Positions 11,712 to 22,253 of a stretch of 64,000 bases of DNA are shown here, one piece after another. A model generated the notes under the pieces. The model was not told where the DNA came from and did not search any database. It worked only from the letters and a program-made list of their open reading frames with translations. Position 1 is the stretch's first letter. Every line of letters begins with the position of its first letter. This DNA comes from Orientallactaga sibirica (Eukaryota > Chordata > Mammalia > Rodentia > Dipodidae). The stretch spans positions 42,996,501-43,060,500 of the forward strand of contig JAEOAD010000012.1 of assembly GCA_036365145.1 (NCBI GenBank). The letters are read 5' to 3'. Made by a program: the position numbers and the translations under genes.

Positions 11712-11951
11712 GGGGCTGGAGAGATGGCTTAGTGGTTAAGGAACATGCCTATGAAGCCTAAGGACCCAGGTTCAATTCTCCAGGTATCATGTAAGCCAGA
11801 TGCACATGGTGGCACATGCATCTGGAGTTTGTTTGTAGTGGTGAGAGGCGCTGGTGTGTTCATTCTCACTCACTCTCTTACTGTCTTTCCTTCTCTCTGT
11901 CTCTATTAAGTAAATAAATGAAAATAAAATATTTAAAAAAATTATTTGAGA
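11712..11951 (+). mobile_element. DIP-like SINE
   Basis: Starts GGGGCTGGAGAGATGGCTTA and has CCAGATGCACATGGTGGCAC and CTGGAGTTTGTTTGTAGTGG, a (CT)-rich part and an AAATAAATGAAAATAAAA tail. The left flank TCTTTGCAA (11703-11711) recurs only after the second SINE (12175-12183), which means the next copy landed in this one's A-rich tail. Confidence 0.92.
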
Positions 11952-12174
11952 GGGCTGGAGGGATGGCTTAGTGGTTAAGGTGTTTGCTTGTGAAGCCTAA
12001 GGACCCTGGTTCAATTATGCAGGGCCTACCTAAGCCAGCTGCACAAGGTGGTGCATGTATCTGGAGTTTGTTTGCAGTGGCTGGAGGCCCTGGTGTGCAC
12101 ATTCTCATTCTCTCTCTCTCTCCTTCTCTCTCTCTGTCAAATGAATAAATAAAAATTTAAAAACTAAAAAAAAA
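11952..12174 (+). mobile_element. DIP-like SINE, nested in the tail of the previous copy
   Basis: GGGCTGGAGGGATGGCTTAG head, GCACAAGGTGGTGCATG middle, CT-rich block and A-rich tail. It is in the same orientation as the preceding copy and shares its outer target duplication. Confidence 0.9.
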
Positions 12175-12227
12175 TCTTTGCAAAATTTATGCCTCTATGG
12201 TATTTTAATTAATAATCATAGGACATA

Positions 12228-12393
12228 GCCGGGCGTGGTGGCACACGCCTTTAATCCCAGCACTCGGGAGGCAGAGGTAGGAGGATCACCAAGAGTTCAA
12301 GGCCACCCTGAGACTGCATAGTTAATTCCAGGTTAGCCTGGACCAGAGTGAGACCCTACCACGCAAAACCAAAAAAATAAAATAAAATAAAAA
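12228..12393 (+). mobile_element. B1 SINE, nearly full length
   Basis: GCCGGGCGTGGTGGCACACG start, GAGTTCAAGGCCACCCTGAG, CCTGGACCAGAGTGAGACCC end and an (A)nT-rich tail. Flanks ATCATAGGACAT (12215-12226) and ATCACAGAACAT (12394-12405) are a 12-bp target duplication with two mismatches. Confidence 0.93.
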
Positions 12394-12405
12394 ATCACAG
12401 AACAT

Positions 12406-13261
12406 GATTTTCTGTTCATGAAGAGAAAAACAATGGTAATTTAAGTGTTGAAGGAGGACTTAGCCTGAGAAACCTATGGAGAATGGGTTAATGTCTAAAT
12501 TCAGGTATGGTTCCCAGTATTTTTTCCATGAAGGGAAATGGAAGAATACTATAGCTTGCTCGGAAAATTACATATTCCCTCAGAAGCAATTAGTTCTCAC
12601 TACCTCTACTCTGGAATCACAAAAATAAATATTCCCTTTATTTTGAAATATGTAAGTTAAATTTTTAAAGCTTTTTTCTAATGGAATGCCTCAGTCCTAT
12701 TTTAAGGTACAATTAGAAGTTTGAATAATGAACGAAACCTTTGCTGACCAATTGTTTTAGCAGAAATAATTATTCTGAATTTCCAAAATTCTGCTCAAAT
12801 CTTATATGATGATACTGATTCATTATTTCTATAATATTTGTAGCTGTTTAGTTGTGTGTACATTGGTTTTCTATGCTTACATGATGGAACATATTAACCT
12901 GCTACCTGCCTTGCTTATTAGAGCAATAGTAAACCTTATGGAATTTATTGCAAGTTATTTAAAGTATTACCTATGCCCACACTCCCCAGAGTTTTCTATA
13001 CTTATATTTTTGCTTTTGCTACCATTACTTTCACACAGACATAAACTTCTATATAATAAAATGGAAACTATGTGGAATGTACTGTACTCTTTCATCAGTA
13101 TTCAGTTATGTAAGTATATTTCTTTACTACTAAATAATTACATAAATTTTTTCACATTATGAATGTGCATCTAATATGTATTTATGTAATGCCTCTCCAA
13201 AGATTTAGCAGATTTTTTTCTATTATATATAAAATCAATTTAATAGAATGCAACATTAACT
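12406..13261. other. unique AT-rich sequence with one hydrophobic open frame
   Basis: A 118-codon plus-strand frame at 12806-13162 is rich in Leu, Ile, Tyr and Phe, which is what AT-rich DNA gives by chance. I do not recognise a protein and do not call it a gene. Confidence 0.5.
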
Positions 13262-14360
13262 TTTTGGATTATTCCTTTAATTTTTTAATATTTTATTAAA
13301 TTTATTTTAACTGGTTCATAAAAATACAGAATTTGTACTTATCTTCAGGTTACAATGTGATGTGTATATACATTGGGTAATATTTAAATCACGTTAAACA
13401 TTTACCTCCTCAAACATTTAACATTTCTTTATGTTGTGACAACTTTCAAATTGTCAACCATTTCAAGGAAAGATCTTTTCTTTCCTTTATCTTATTGAAG
13501 TATACAGTATAATATTGTTACTCTTAGTGACCCTACTATGCAACAGCACAGCAGCTTCTGCTTCTATTTTTAAATTGATTTTTATTTATTTATTTGAGGG
13601 AAGGAGAAAGAGAGAGAGAAAGAGATAAGTAGACAGAGAGAGAGAGAGAGAGAGAGAATGTGTGTGCTAGAGCCTCCAGCCACTGCAAACAAACTCCAGA
13701 TGCAAGTGCCACCATGTTCATTTGGATCATGTGGGTCCAGGGGTATCAAACTTGGGTCCTTTGGAGTTGCAGGCAAGAGCCTTAACCACTAAGCCATCTC
13801 TCCAGCCCACATAGCTTCTACTACTAATTAAAACTCAGTACTCATTGGTTCACCGCTCCCTATCTACCCCCACCCCAGTTATATCCAGCATATGTTAACC
13901 ACCATTCTACTGTCAACATCTATGGTAAGAACCTCCTTATATTCCACAATGTAAAAGTGATCACTCGGTACTCTTATTTCTGTGCTTGGCTTATTTTACA
14001 CAATACAATGATCTCTAGTTCTAACCATGTTACAGATGATAACATTTTAATGGTTTTAGTTGTTAAGTGGTATTTCATTGTGCATACTTACCACATTTTA
14101 TTCATTCAGTACTTTGTGGGCACTTAAGTAATTTGTGTTTCTTGACAATTGTGAATGGTACAGAAATATGCACTGAGTATTTATGAGTGTATATCTCTTT
14201 ATTTTGCAATTGAGTCTTTGGAATTCCTTATGAATATTAGCCCTTGGGTAAGCTGCATAGTTGCAAATAACTTTCTGAATTCTGCAGGTTGTATCTGCAG
14301 TTTGATAATTATTTGTTTTGATTTTAGAAGGTTACTAATATATTCTCATTTTTCTTTTTT
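13262..14360 (-). mobile_element. 3' end of an ancient mammalian L1
   Basis: On the plus strand the blocks AATTTGTACTTATCTTCAGG, TTACAATGTGATG, CCTCAAACATTTAACATTTC, GTGACCCTACTATGCAACAG, GTTAACCACCATTCTACTGT, TCTGTGCTTGGCTTATTTTA and TGGTATTTCATTGTGCATAC follow the order of a reverse-complemented L1MA/L1PB-type 3' UTR and ORF2 C-terminus. No frame is open. A DIP-like SINE interrupts it at 13572-13808. The right end is approximate. Confidence 0.82.
13572..13808 (-). mobile_element. DIP-like SINE inside the ancient L1
   Basis: TTTATTTATTTATTTGAGGG tail, (AG)n, CCTCCAGCCACTGCAAACAA and terminal GCCATCTCTCCAGCCC. Flanks AGCTTCTGCTTCT and AGCTTCTACTACT form an imperfect target duplication. Confidence 0.92.
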
Positions 14361-14436
14361 GGATTTTGTTTCTTATGAAGAATGTCCAAAACAAATGTGC
14401 CCATCCAAACATCCTAAATATATTTTATTTGATTAT

Positions 14437-14474
14437 TTTTCTTTTTTATTTTTATTTATTCATGAGAGGGAGAA

Positions 14475-14525
<51 letters not shown>

Positions 14526-14676
14526 TGGGCATTCCAGGTCCTCTAGCCACTGAAAATGAACTCTAAACACACATGCCACCTTGTGCATCTGGCTTGTATG
14601 GGTTCTGGATAATCAAACCTGAGTCCAGAGGCTTTGAATGCAAGTGCCTTAACTGCTAAGTTATCTCTTCAGCTTT
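14437..14676 (-). mobile_element. DIP-like SINE with long (AG)n
   Basis: Begins with a TTTTTATTTATT tail and continues with an (AG)n run of about 45 bp (14475-14520). CCTCTAGCCACTGAAAATGA and TTGTGCATCTGGCTTGTATG follow, and it ends TTATCTCTTCAGC. Confidence 0.9.
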
Positions 14677-14689
14677 CTTTTTCTTTTTA

Positions 14690-15470
14690 GTGTGTGTATG
14701 CTTGTAGAGTATATGTGGTGTAGTATTGTGTGGTGTGCATGCATGTGTTGTATATGCACATGTAGGTGCCAATGTGCACATCCCATGCACACAAATGTGG
14801 AGTATAGAGAATGATGGGCATCCTCTTCTAACTCTCTTTCACTTTGCTGCCTCTTTTCTTTTCTTTTCTTTTCTTTTCTTTTCTTTTCTTTTCTTTTCTT
14901 TTCTTTTCTCTTTTCTCTTTTCTTTTCTTTTCTTTTCTTTTCTTTTCTTTTCTTTTCTTTTCTTTTCTTTTCTTTTCTTTTCTTTCCTTTCCTTTCCCTT
15001 CCCTTCCCTTCCCTTCCCTTCCCTTTCCCTTCCCTTCCCTTCCCTTCCCTTCCCTTCCCCTCCCCTCCCCTCCCCTCCTCTCCTCTCCTCTCCTCTCCTC
15101 TCCTCTCCTCTCCTTTCCTTTCCTTTTCTTTCTCTTCTTCTTCTACTTCTCCTTCTCCTTCTCCTTCTCCTTCTCCTTCTCCTTCTCCTTCTCCTTCTCC
15201 TTCTCCTTCTCCTTCTCCTTCTCCTTCTCCTTCTCCTTCTCCTTCTCCTTCTCCTTCTTCTTCTTCTTCTTCTTCTTCTTCTTTTAATCAGACTGACCAG
15301 AAAGCTCCAGTGATCCTTTAGTTTCTGCCCCTGGGGTTACAGGCATGCATGGTCTTGCGCAGGTTTTGATGTGGGTACTGGAAATTAAATTCATGCCCCA
15401 CCAGGCTCTTATGCTTATGCAGCAAGCATTCTCACCTACTTGATTACTTCCCTAGGCCCTGAATATATTT
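14690..15470 (+). repeat. TG-rich rodent interspersed repeat, interrupted by a polypyrimidine tract
   Basis: A TG/CA-alternating start (14690-14780) and an end with GGGGTTACAGGCATGCATGG, GGTACTGGAAATTAAATTCA and GCAGCAAGCATTCTC match a common old rodent repeat of the form (TG)n...GGATTACAGGCATGTGCCACC...CTGGGGATTGAACTCAGGTC...GCAAGCACTTTACC. The copy at 37065-37390 has the same layout. The family name is not certain. Confidence 0.55.
14850..15285 (+). repeat. 436-bp polypyrimidine tract with graded repeat motifs
   Basis: Contains only C and T on the plus strand except one A at 15145. The unit drifts along the tract: (TTTTC)n, then (TTTCC)n, (TTCCC)n, (CCCCT)n, (CTCCT)n, back to (TTTCC), then a (CTCCTT)n array and finally (CTT)n. 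The leucine- and serine-rich open frames read through it are artefacts of the repeat. Confidence 0.97.
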
Positions 15471-15870
15471 TTGTGCAGACAGTCCCTAGATATGAAAGCA
15501 TGAATTATTGAAATATGTGTTCCTTTTGTCTGTGAACATCTTCTTGCTACCTTATTATATTCATACTTTCTAAGCATTTCAGTGACAATGACAAAATAGT
15601 GAGGATTTCAGCAATCTACATTTACTTTGTGAATTTCTTGTTCATATCATTTATTCATTTTTATTGGTGAATTAAAATGAATTAGAGATTCTTTATACAT
15701 GGGGGCATTTTATTTCTCATGGAAATTTAAAATATTTACTTAAAATTTAAAAAAATAAGTTAATGGTATGGCTTTATCATTTTTTACCTTTACTTTTCTT
15801 CTCATAGTTTTTCAAATTCATTAGTGAAGCTAACACAATTTATGTCAGCTCATTTGATTGCTAACTTTTG
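15471..15870. other. no supported feature
   Basis: About 400 bp of AT-rich unique sequence between the TG-rich repeat and a diverged SINE. Confidence 0.5.
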
Positions 15871-15875
15871 TGGGA

Positions 15876-16060
15876 CTGAAGAGATGAGATGGCTAATCTG
15901 TTAAGGGTGCTTATTTGCAAAGCGTGCTGGTCTGGGTTCCATTCTCCAGTAGCCATGTAAAGCCATACACACATGCATAAGATGTAAAAGATCCTAGCAT
16001 ATCCATACTTCTTCTCCTTCTCTCTTCCTCCGTCAAATAAATAAATAAATGAAAATACTT
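15876..16060 (+). mobile_element. diverged DIP-like SINE
   Basis: GGACTGAAGAGATGAGATGG, GGTTCCATTCTCCAGTAGCC, a CTTCTCCTTC block and a TCAAATAAATAAATAAATG tail. The head and middle are worn, and the element is recognised by order of parts. Confidence 0.75.
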
Positions 16061-16924
16061 AAATTATTGGGAAATAATAATGCTACCCCTGAAAGAATGA
16101 GTTCAAGTATGGGTCCAATTTTCCTTCATCATAATAGTATTGTGCTAGCCATGAAATACTTGTTGCATGAATATATAAAGAAAGTGATGAGTAAGTGATA
16201 TTTGTTTATGTAACAGTGGACTGAGAGAAACAAGAAATCCTCAACCAAAATTTTGTTTTAAAAAATTATCTTTATTATTTACATTACCTTCCATGTAATC
16301 TTTCAAAATAGAAAATAATTTTTCTTGCCATTATATTTCAGATAGCTTAGATTAAAAAATAAATGTATATTTTCCTATAAGAAAATATTATTTGTAATAT
16401 TTGGCTATTTAAATATACCATAACAAATATATAAAATTCACTAAAGGCTTTCAAATGTACCTGATGAAATTGCTCTTGAAAGTATGATTGTCAGTGATTC
16501 TGATGTGCTGAAAGGCTTCCTTGAGAATAATAAGGATATGGTAGTTAATATGCTGAAGGAGATGACTTGAAAGATAGATGGTGTGTCCTGTGTCACTTAA
16601 TAATTCTAAAACAAGGAGGAAAGTAGATGGAATGTTCACTAAAGTAACAGCTATTGATAAAATGATGGTATTTCAGAGTCCATGGTGAGCATATAATCAA
16701 ATTGTACCCAAAGAGTTATAAGTATGTGCCAAATAGAATGAAATAGGATTCATCATATAAAAATGCAAATTATATCTGGAGAAAAATAGTTTGAAAATGG
16801 TATGTTCAGTTGCTGAGACAACTGAGAAATCAAAAAGAAATGGAATAATGCCAAAAACTTTTGAATACAAAGTTTGATCTGAGCATTTCTGAGAGTGGAC
16901 TATCAAAATCAGAGTTACCCATTA
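16061..16924. other. no supported feature
   Basis: Unique AT-rich sequence. Two short minus-strand open frames (16451-16639, 16697-16906) show no recognisable protein. Confidence 0.5.
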
Positions 16925-17095
16925 TACTTAGAATAAAATTAAAAATCTTCAGGATGGTTTACAAAGCATCAGCAATATGACCCTGGAATATTGTTTCAAT
17001 TTCTCCTTCTGCTTCCTTCCTTGGGATATCAAAGACTTTTCCTCAGCCTCTCATGTGCACAGTCAATTCATTTTCTTTCTAATAAGATCAAATAG
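16925..17095 (+). mobile_element. probable L2 fragment
   Basis: TTAAAAATCTTCAGGATGG, TTTACAAAGCATCAGCAATA, TGACCCTGG and a following pyrimidine-rich block match the order of the L2 3' end (aaaatcc...catggcctacaaggccctgcatgatctggcc...). Highly diverged. Confidence 0.45.
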
Positions 17096-17985
17096 TAGTA
17101 TCTCAAAGCACCAATCAGAATGTTAGAAGCATGAAGTATGGTGAATTAGAAAAACCATGGGTGTACATATTTGATGTAAGCCAGTATCCTAAGAAAAATA
17201 ACACTGTAGTATCCAGTGGTGGGCACCATCCTGGATAGTAGTGATTTATATCTTAATTTCAGTAGAAGAAAAACTGGTTTTCACTTATGATCAGTTTGGC
17301 CATATTGGGTAACTACAGATGTTTTTCATCACAAATATGTTGGCTTATATCATGTCTATTATTAATTGCTTTGAATATCTTCCTAAAAAAGAAAATTTTG
17401 ATTCAATTTTCTTCAGAAAAATCAGGATACACATGGTTATAGTTGGGAGAGCCAAATCCTATCCCAACATGTATCCTGTTTTGCATTAATGAATTAAGTG
17501 AATACACGGGCTCATTTGGAAATAGAAGTCTGCTATTCATACTGCTTGCAGTATATGCCCTTCTCAAGAGAAAGATCAACCAGTGCTTTGTAATTAATGT
17601 TTTTAATCATTTAACTGTAATTTTTCCACAGTGTGAAAGACATAGTCTTAATTTTTTTCATAAGCATTGCTTTCAGGATTTGATATGACATTACAAATGA
17701 CTTGTCATACATCAATTTATTGACAGCAAAATATTTATTTTTTGCATGTCTGAACATAGGAAATTATTCAAGGTTATAAGTATTATTTTTTTTATCTGTG
17801 TTGGATTTTGCATGATTTTAATGGTCTTTGGAAAAAAACATATAGTATTATAAGTCTAGCCAGGAAGAAGAACTTTATTTATTTGTTCTTTAGATTTTAT
17901 CATGTAATAAGTTTTCCAAGGTATTTTTCTTCCTTTCATTTCTCATTGTGTTTGAAAAATAATTACACTTTCTATTTTTAAAAAT
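17096..17985. other. no supported feature
   Basis: AT-rich unique sequence. An 81-codon open frame at 17443-17688 has no recognisable domain. Confidence 0.5.
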
Positions 17986-18187
17986 ATTCTATTTTTATTT
18001 ATTTATTTGAGTGGAAGAAAGAGGCAGATAGAAAGAGAATGGGTACATCAGGGTCTCCAGCTGCTGCAAATGAATTCCAGGTGCATATGCCACCTTGTGT
18101 GTATCTTACACGGGTTCTGAGGAGTTGAACCTGGGTCATCTGGCTTTGCAGACAAAGGCCTTAACCATGAAGTCATCTCTCCAGCCC
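17986..18187 (-). mobile_element. DIP-like SINE
   Basis: Tail TATTTTTATTTATTTATTTG, then AGGGTCTCCAGCTGCTGCAA, GAACCTGGGTCATCTGGCTT and the terminal GTCATCTCTCCAGCCC. Confidence 0.92.
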
Positions 18188-18509
18188 AAGAATAACAAGT
18201 TCTAAATGCATGTATACTCATCATTAAGCAGAAATAAGCCTTCTGAAAAGAAATCATATTAATCTTATGTGATCATTATTATTCTCTAATTTTAGGTCCA
18301 GTATATGATTTATTTCAGATTCTTATTGTCTCACCACAGGATTTATTCAATTTACCACTACCGTTTATTTATTCAGAAGAAATTGCCAAGATAGAAAAAG
18401 TGGACATCAAAAAATTACCTAGTGTTATCTTATCACTCTCTTTAACAGTGAATGTTTATACTGGAGGTTGCTTAATAAATCCTATGTTATTCAATTTTTT
18501 TTTTTTATT
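18188..18509. other. no supported feature
   Basis: Short unique stretch. A T run at about 18496-18507 precedes the B4-like element. Confidence 0.5.
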
Positions 18510-18785
18510 TAAAAAAACCTTCAACCATACCACACAAGAGTGAGAACCCGGGTTGGGATCTTCACTACCCGTATAAAAGCCAGTGGTATCTTCCTATAAT
18601 CCCACTACTGGGATTAGTAGCCAGCTAATATAACCTAACTGGTGAGTGCTTGCTTTCATGAGAGAGCTTATCGAGGAAGGCAAAGATGTAGAGCACTATC
18701 TCCACATGTATGCATACACGTGTGTTCTCATCAACATACAAAAGCACATACATGTGCATGTATGCCACATACACATGCACACACC
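18510..18785 (+). mobile_element. B4/RSINE1-like SINE, diverged
   Basis: AAGCCAGTGGTATCTTCCTA, TAATCCCACTACTGGGATTA, GCCAGCTAATATAACCTAAC, TGGTGAGTGC and a final CA-rich CACATGTATGCATACACGTG block follow the order of B4/RSINE1 elements (agccaggtgtggt...taatcccag...gccagctagcctagcc...ggtgagctcc...ctccacatgcatgtgcac). Confidence 0.65.
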
Positions 18786-18924
18786 AAAAAAAGAAGTGAA
18801 TTTTCAGCAACTTATTCTCTCATTTTTCTCTTTGCCAAAAAAACTGATTGTAAAATTTATTTGTGAAAGTAGGTAAGTAGATTTATATTTTCAATCTCTA
18901 CATACTAATAGAAAGTATATTTTA

Positions 18925-19130
18925 TGGGCTACAGAAATGGCTCAGCAGTTAAGACACTTGCCTGTGAAGCCTAAGAACCCTGATTTGATTCCAAGCACCC
19001 ATGTAAAGCCAGATGTACAAGATGGTGCATGTATTTGGAGTTTATTTGTGATGGCTAGAGGCCATGGCTTACCCATTTTCTCCCTCCATCTGCCTCTTTC
19101 TCTCAAATAAATAAGAAAAATATTAATATG
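18925..19130 (+). mobile_element. DIP-like SINE
   Basis: GGGCTACAGAAATGGCTCAG, CCAGATGTACAAGATGGTGC, a TCCATCTGCCTCTTTCTCTC block and a CAAATAAATAAG tail. Confidence 0.88.
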
Positions 19131-20127
19131 TATACATATTTACCAACAATTGAATTTATGATAACTTATGGGAAATTATGCAGACACACACTCATAAGTG
19201 CATGTACTCACCAACATTTTAAGATATTCTATTTGCACATTTCTGTATGTGAGGATGTATTTTTCTGGTAATGATATTTGGGTTCACAGATGTGGTTCAC
19301 ACGTCAGTGTACTAAGAAGGTCATTCTGCTATGGGGTTGGGTGTATAATAGGAAGGCCATCAAGTGACCTGTTGAATGTATCTTGTGTTAGTGTCTAATT
19401 CCATAGGAAGTCAGAATCTATAACTGAGTTATTTAAAAATTCTTGGAAAATATGTGTATATGTATGTGTTCTGTTTGTAGATAAATATATGTGCATATAT
19501 ATGTCATTATTATAAATATTTTCCTAGGTACTATATATGCATGTGCATATACATGAAGAGTAGAGTACATTTGTTAGAGTAGATGCTATGAAGTCTATAC
19601 AAATTTCTCTTTTCCCAATAATGATTCCATAACAAGTATCAAGAAAGGACCTCTAAGGAGCCATGTCTCTTTAATATCCAAATGACTGTTCTCAAAATGG
19701 AACACTATAATTGCTGTAAGCCTTCAGTTTTTAGTTAATAATTAAAAATGAATTGAATATCTAAAAAAATCAAATTACCTTAGTATTTTATTTTTATTAA
19801 ATAATCATAACTCTTTTTAGAAATGGGGACTATTATTCCTATTCACAAGTCCACATCACCCTTGTTTACTATCAGTTAATGGGAAGTTTCTTCTTCATTC
19901 ACATGACATGAATAGCTGTAATAAATGCTTAAAAAATAATTGTAAGTATTGGTAGAGAAGGATTTATTAGGTTATTTCTACAAACTATACCTTAAAATTT
20001 TATGTATAATTTAAGTATTTTGTAGTTAAGAGGGTATTTTTGTCATACTTATTCTGCAATGATGTAAGGTCTTAAATATATAATTGTCTTCCCGAACTTA
20101 GTAAACTTAGTGAACCTCTTGCATATT
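19131..20127. other. no supported feature
   Basis: About 1 kb of AT-rich unique sequence with TATG/TACATA-rich patches around 19440-19560. No gene is recognised. Confidence 0.5.
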
Positions 20128-21092
20128 TATTTTTTTTCTTTTTTTTTTAAATTAGTTATTGACATACTTAGTATGTAAACACCATCCTTTCCCTCATCCC
20201 TCCCCTTTTCCATGGGACCCTCCTTGTTGGGGGCTGAAGGTTATCCTCATGGCAATTGTGGGTAATGGATTGTGGGGGCAGCCATCAGTTATGGGGAAGA
20301 GGCAATACCTCTGTGTATAGTGTCCTAACTTATGTCTCTAAAAATCTTTCTGTTTCCTCTTCTGCAAAATTCCCTGAGCCATGTTGGAATTGTTTTAAGT
20401 CTACTTCAGTGATGGTCTCTTAGGAGCCTCTGGACCTCTCGTTTGGTAGGTGTTGAGTATCCTCTGTGTCTATCTCCTTTACCCCTGTGCTGCTATCAAA
20501 TTTGCAGAGAAAGCATCACTCTTGCTCATTTCCCCAATTCCTTTGTGGGTACAACTGGGACCATGTTGAAGTGCAATGGGTCATTTCTCTGCTCAGGTCT
20601 CCAACAAAGACTGTAGTCAGAACAGATTAAATGGGATAACAATTATTAATTTAGAAAGAATTTAATGGATGTAGACCCTATTGTGGCCCAAGATTAATGG
20701 AAGCTTGATATTGTAAAGCAAAATCATAATGTGGATATGATTCTGACTTGTTTACCAGTTCCAGATATGGGTTCCTTTCCACTGAGTGGATCTGTTAGCC
20801 AGCTGAAGAACAGTTGGTTGCTCACCATTGCTTTGTGCCACTATTGCACTTGTGTGAGCATCACCTCACATTGTTTGCTTCTGAGTAGCTTAGACCTCAA
20901 GTTGCTGATGTTGGCCACTTTCCCTGAGTAGCTCATGTAGCACCTTCTAGCACTAGACTGGCTACCTGTCTGGGGACTGGCTCTCTTCCAGATTCCAGTC
21001 AGGTCTCTCCATATTCCACACTGATAGCATATGGGTTTTCAGCAGTAGCATCTTACCATTAACCTCTGGTGGGTAATATCAAGTGCTCTGAC

Positions 21093-21106
21093 AAAAATCT
21101 GTCTTG
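21093..21106 (+). repeat. left target-site duplication of the TIMM23 retrocopy
   Basis: AAAAATCTGTCTTG, repeated at 22240-22253 directly after the A tail (the last As are shared with the tail). It begins with an A run, as expected for cleavage by the L1 endonuclease. Confidence 0.93.
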
Positions 21107-22244
21107 CCAGCGTGTTGAAGGTGGCGGTGGCGGCGGCACCGGCTGGCTGGTGTTCCCCGCTGGGACTGTGGAGCTCCGGGCCCAGCGCGCTGTCCTGGCC
21201 TGAGACGGAGGCGGACAGCCGCTTGCTGCGTGTGACACCATGGAGGGTGGCGGAGGCACTGGCACCAAAACCACCGGGGGACTGGCCGGCTTCTTCGGAG
21301 CGGGAGGGCGGGTTACTCGCACACGGACCTGGCCGGCGTCCCGCTAACTGGTATGAACCCTCTGTCTCCTTATTTAAATGTGGATCCACGATATCTTGTT
21401 CAGGATACAGACGAGTTTATTTTGCCTACTGGAGCTAATAAAACCCGAGGCAGATTTGAACTAGCCTTCTTTACCATTGGCGGATGTTGCATGACAGGGG
21501 CTGCATTTGGGGCACCGAATTGTCTTTGGCTAGCAAACCCAGAACATGGCCTGGTCCAAACCAAGAAATGTACAGATTTTGAATATGGTGACTAGGCAAG
21601 GAGCACTTTGGGCTAATACTCTAGGTTCTCTGGCTTTACTGTATAGTGCATTTGGTGTTATCATTGAGAAAACACAAGGTGCAGAAGATGACCTCAACAC
21701 TGTAGCCGCTGGAACCATGACGGGCATGTTGTACAAATGCACAGGTGGTCTTCGCGCGTAGCCCGAGGTGGTCTGGCAGGACTAACACTCACCAGTCTCT
21801 ATGCGCTGTATAACAACTGGGAGCACATGAAAGGCTCCTTGCTCCAACAGTCACTGTGAAGATGGTGCCGCCTCGTGAATGGAGACACCAGTAGTCACCC
21901 ACATCACTTCAGTCAGTGTGCAGTTGCCTCCTCTCTTGTACCTACAATTCCTTTGAACTGTTGGAGTTCTGATTTGCTGTGATGAAGATCATGAGTGATT
22001 GGCCAGGATTGCTCTGCTTGCCCTTAGTGAGCTGAAGCCAGACTGTGGTGGCTCACTGAACAAGGTTTTCTCTCCTTTGGAGAGGATCTTGTACCTGTCT
22101 CTCCTGCACCCTAACTGGAAACCTCTTACTCCCTGGCTCCAGGGCAGTCTTAGTGTCGACACTTTGTCACTGGTGGTTAATATCTGAAACTGGTGTGTTG
22201 CCCTGTATTCCAAATAAAGGGTGAAACAGAAAAAAAAAAAAAAA
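21107..22244 (+). pseudogene. TIMM23: processed TIMM23 pseudogene
   Basis: This is a retrocopy of the mRNA for Tim23, the channel subunit of the mitochondrial inner-membrane presequence translocase. The reading frame runs from ATG 21240-21242 to TGA 21857-21859, against a parent of 209 residues. It is intronless, with about 130 bp of GC-rich 5' UTR, a 3' UTR, AATAAA at 22213-22218 and an A tail (22230-22244). Recognisable segments are MEGGGGTGTKTTGGLAGFFG, NPLSPYLNVDPRYLVQDTDE, the glycine-rich GGCCMTGAAFGA start of the Tim17/22/23 membrane domain, WSKPRNVQILNMVTRQGALW, and YALYNNWEHMKGS near the end. Spacing against the parent shows three frame-breaking deletions: 1 bp near 21306-21310, 8 bp near 21530, and 1 bp near 21752. 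It cannot make Tim23. The direct repeat AAAAATCTGTCTTG flanks it (21093-21106 and 22240-22253), as L1-driven retroposition leaves. Identity is near certain. Confidence 0.97.
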
Positions 22245-22253
22245 TCTGTCTTG
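22240..22253 (+). repeat. right target-site duplication of the TIMM23 retrocopy
   Basis: Second copy of AAAAATCTGTCTTG. The host L1 sequence continues with TTCTGGGAAACTTTGTAGGT, matching 49731 onward in the related L1. Confidence 0.93.

Noticed and set aside
11712..11790. tRNA-like A- and B-box sequence
   Set aside because: It is the tRNA-derived head of a SINE present in more than a dozen copies with 3' body and tail. It is not a tRNA gene.
12806..13162. 118-codon frame looking like a multi-pass membrane protein
   Set aside because: Hydrophobic content follows from AT-rich, T-biased sequence. No family resemblance, no start context or conservation evidence.
14726..15313. A 195-codon plus-strand frame, mostly leucine, with an overlapping phenylalanine/serine-rich one
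   Set aside because: It is the translation of the polypyrimidine tract. Any frame through a C/T-only repeat stays open because stop codons need purines.
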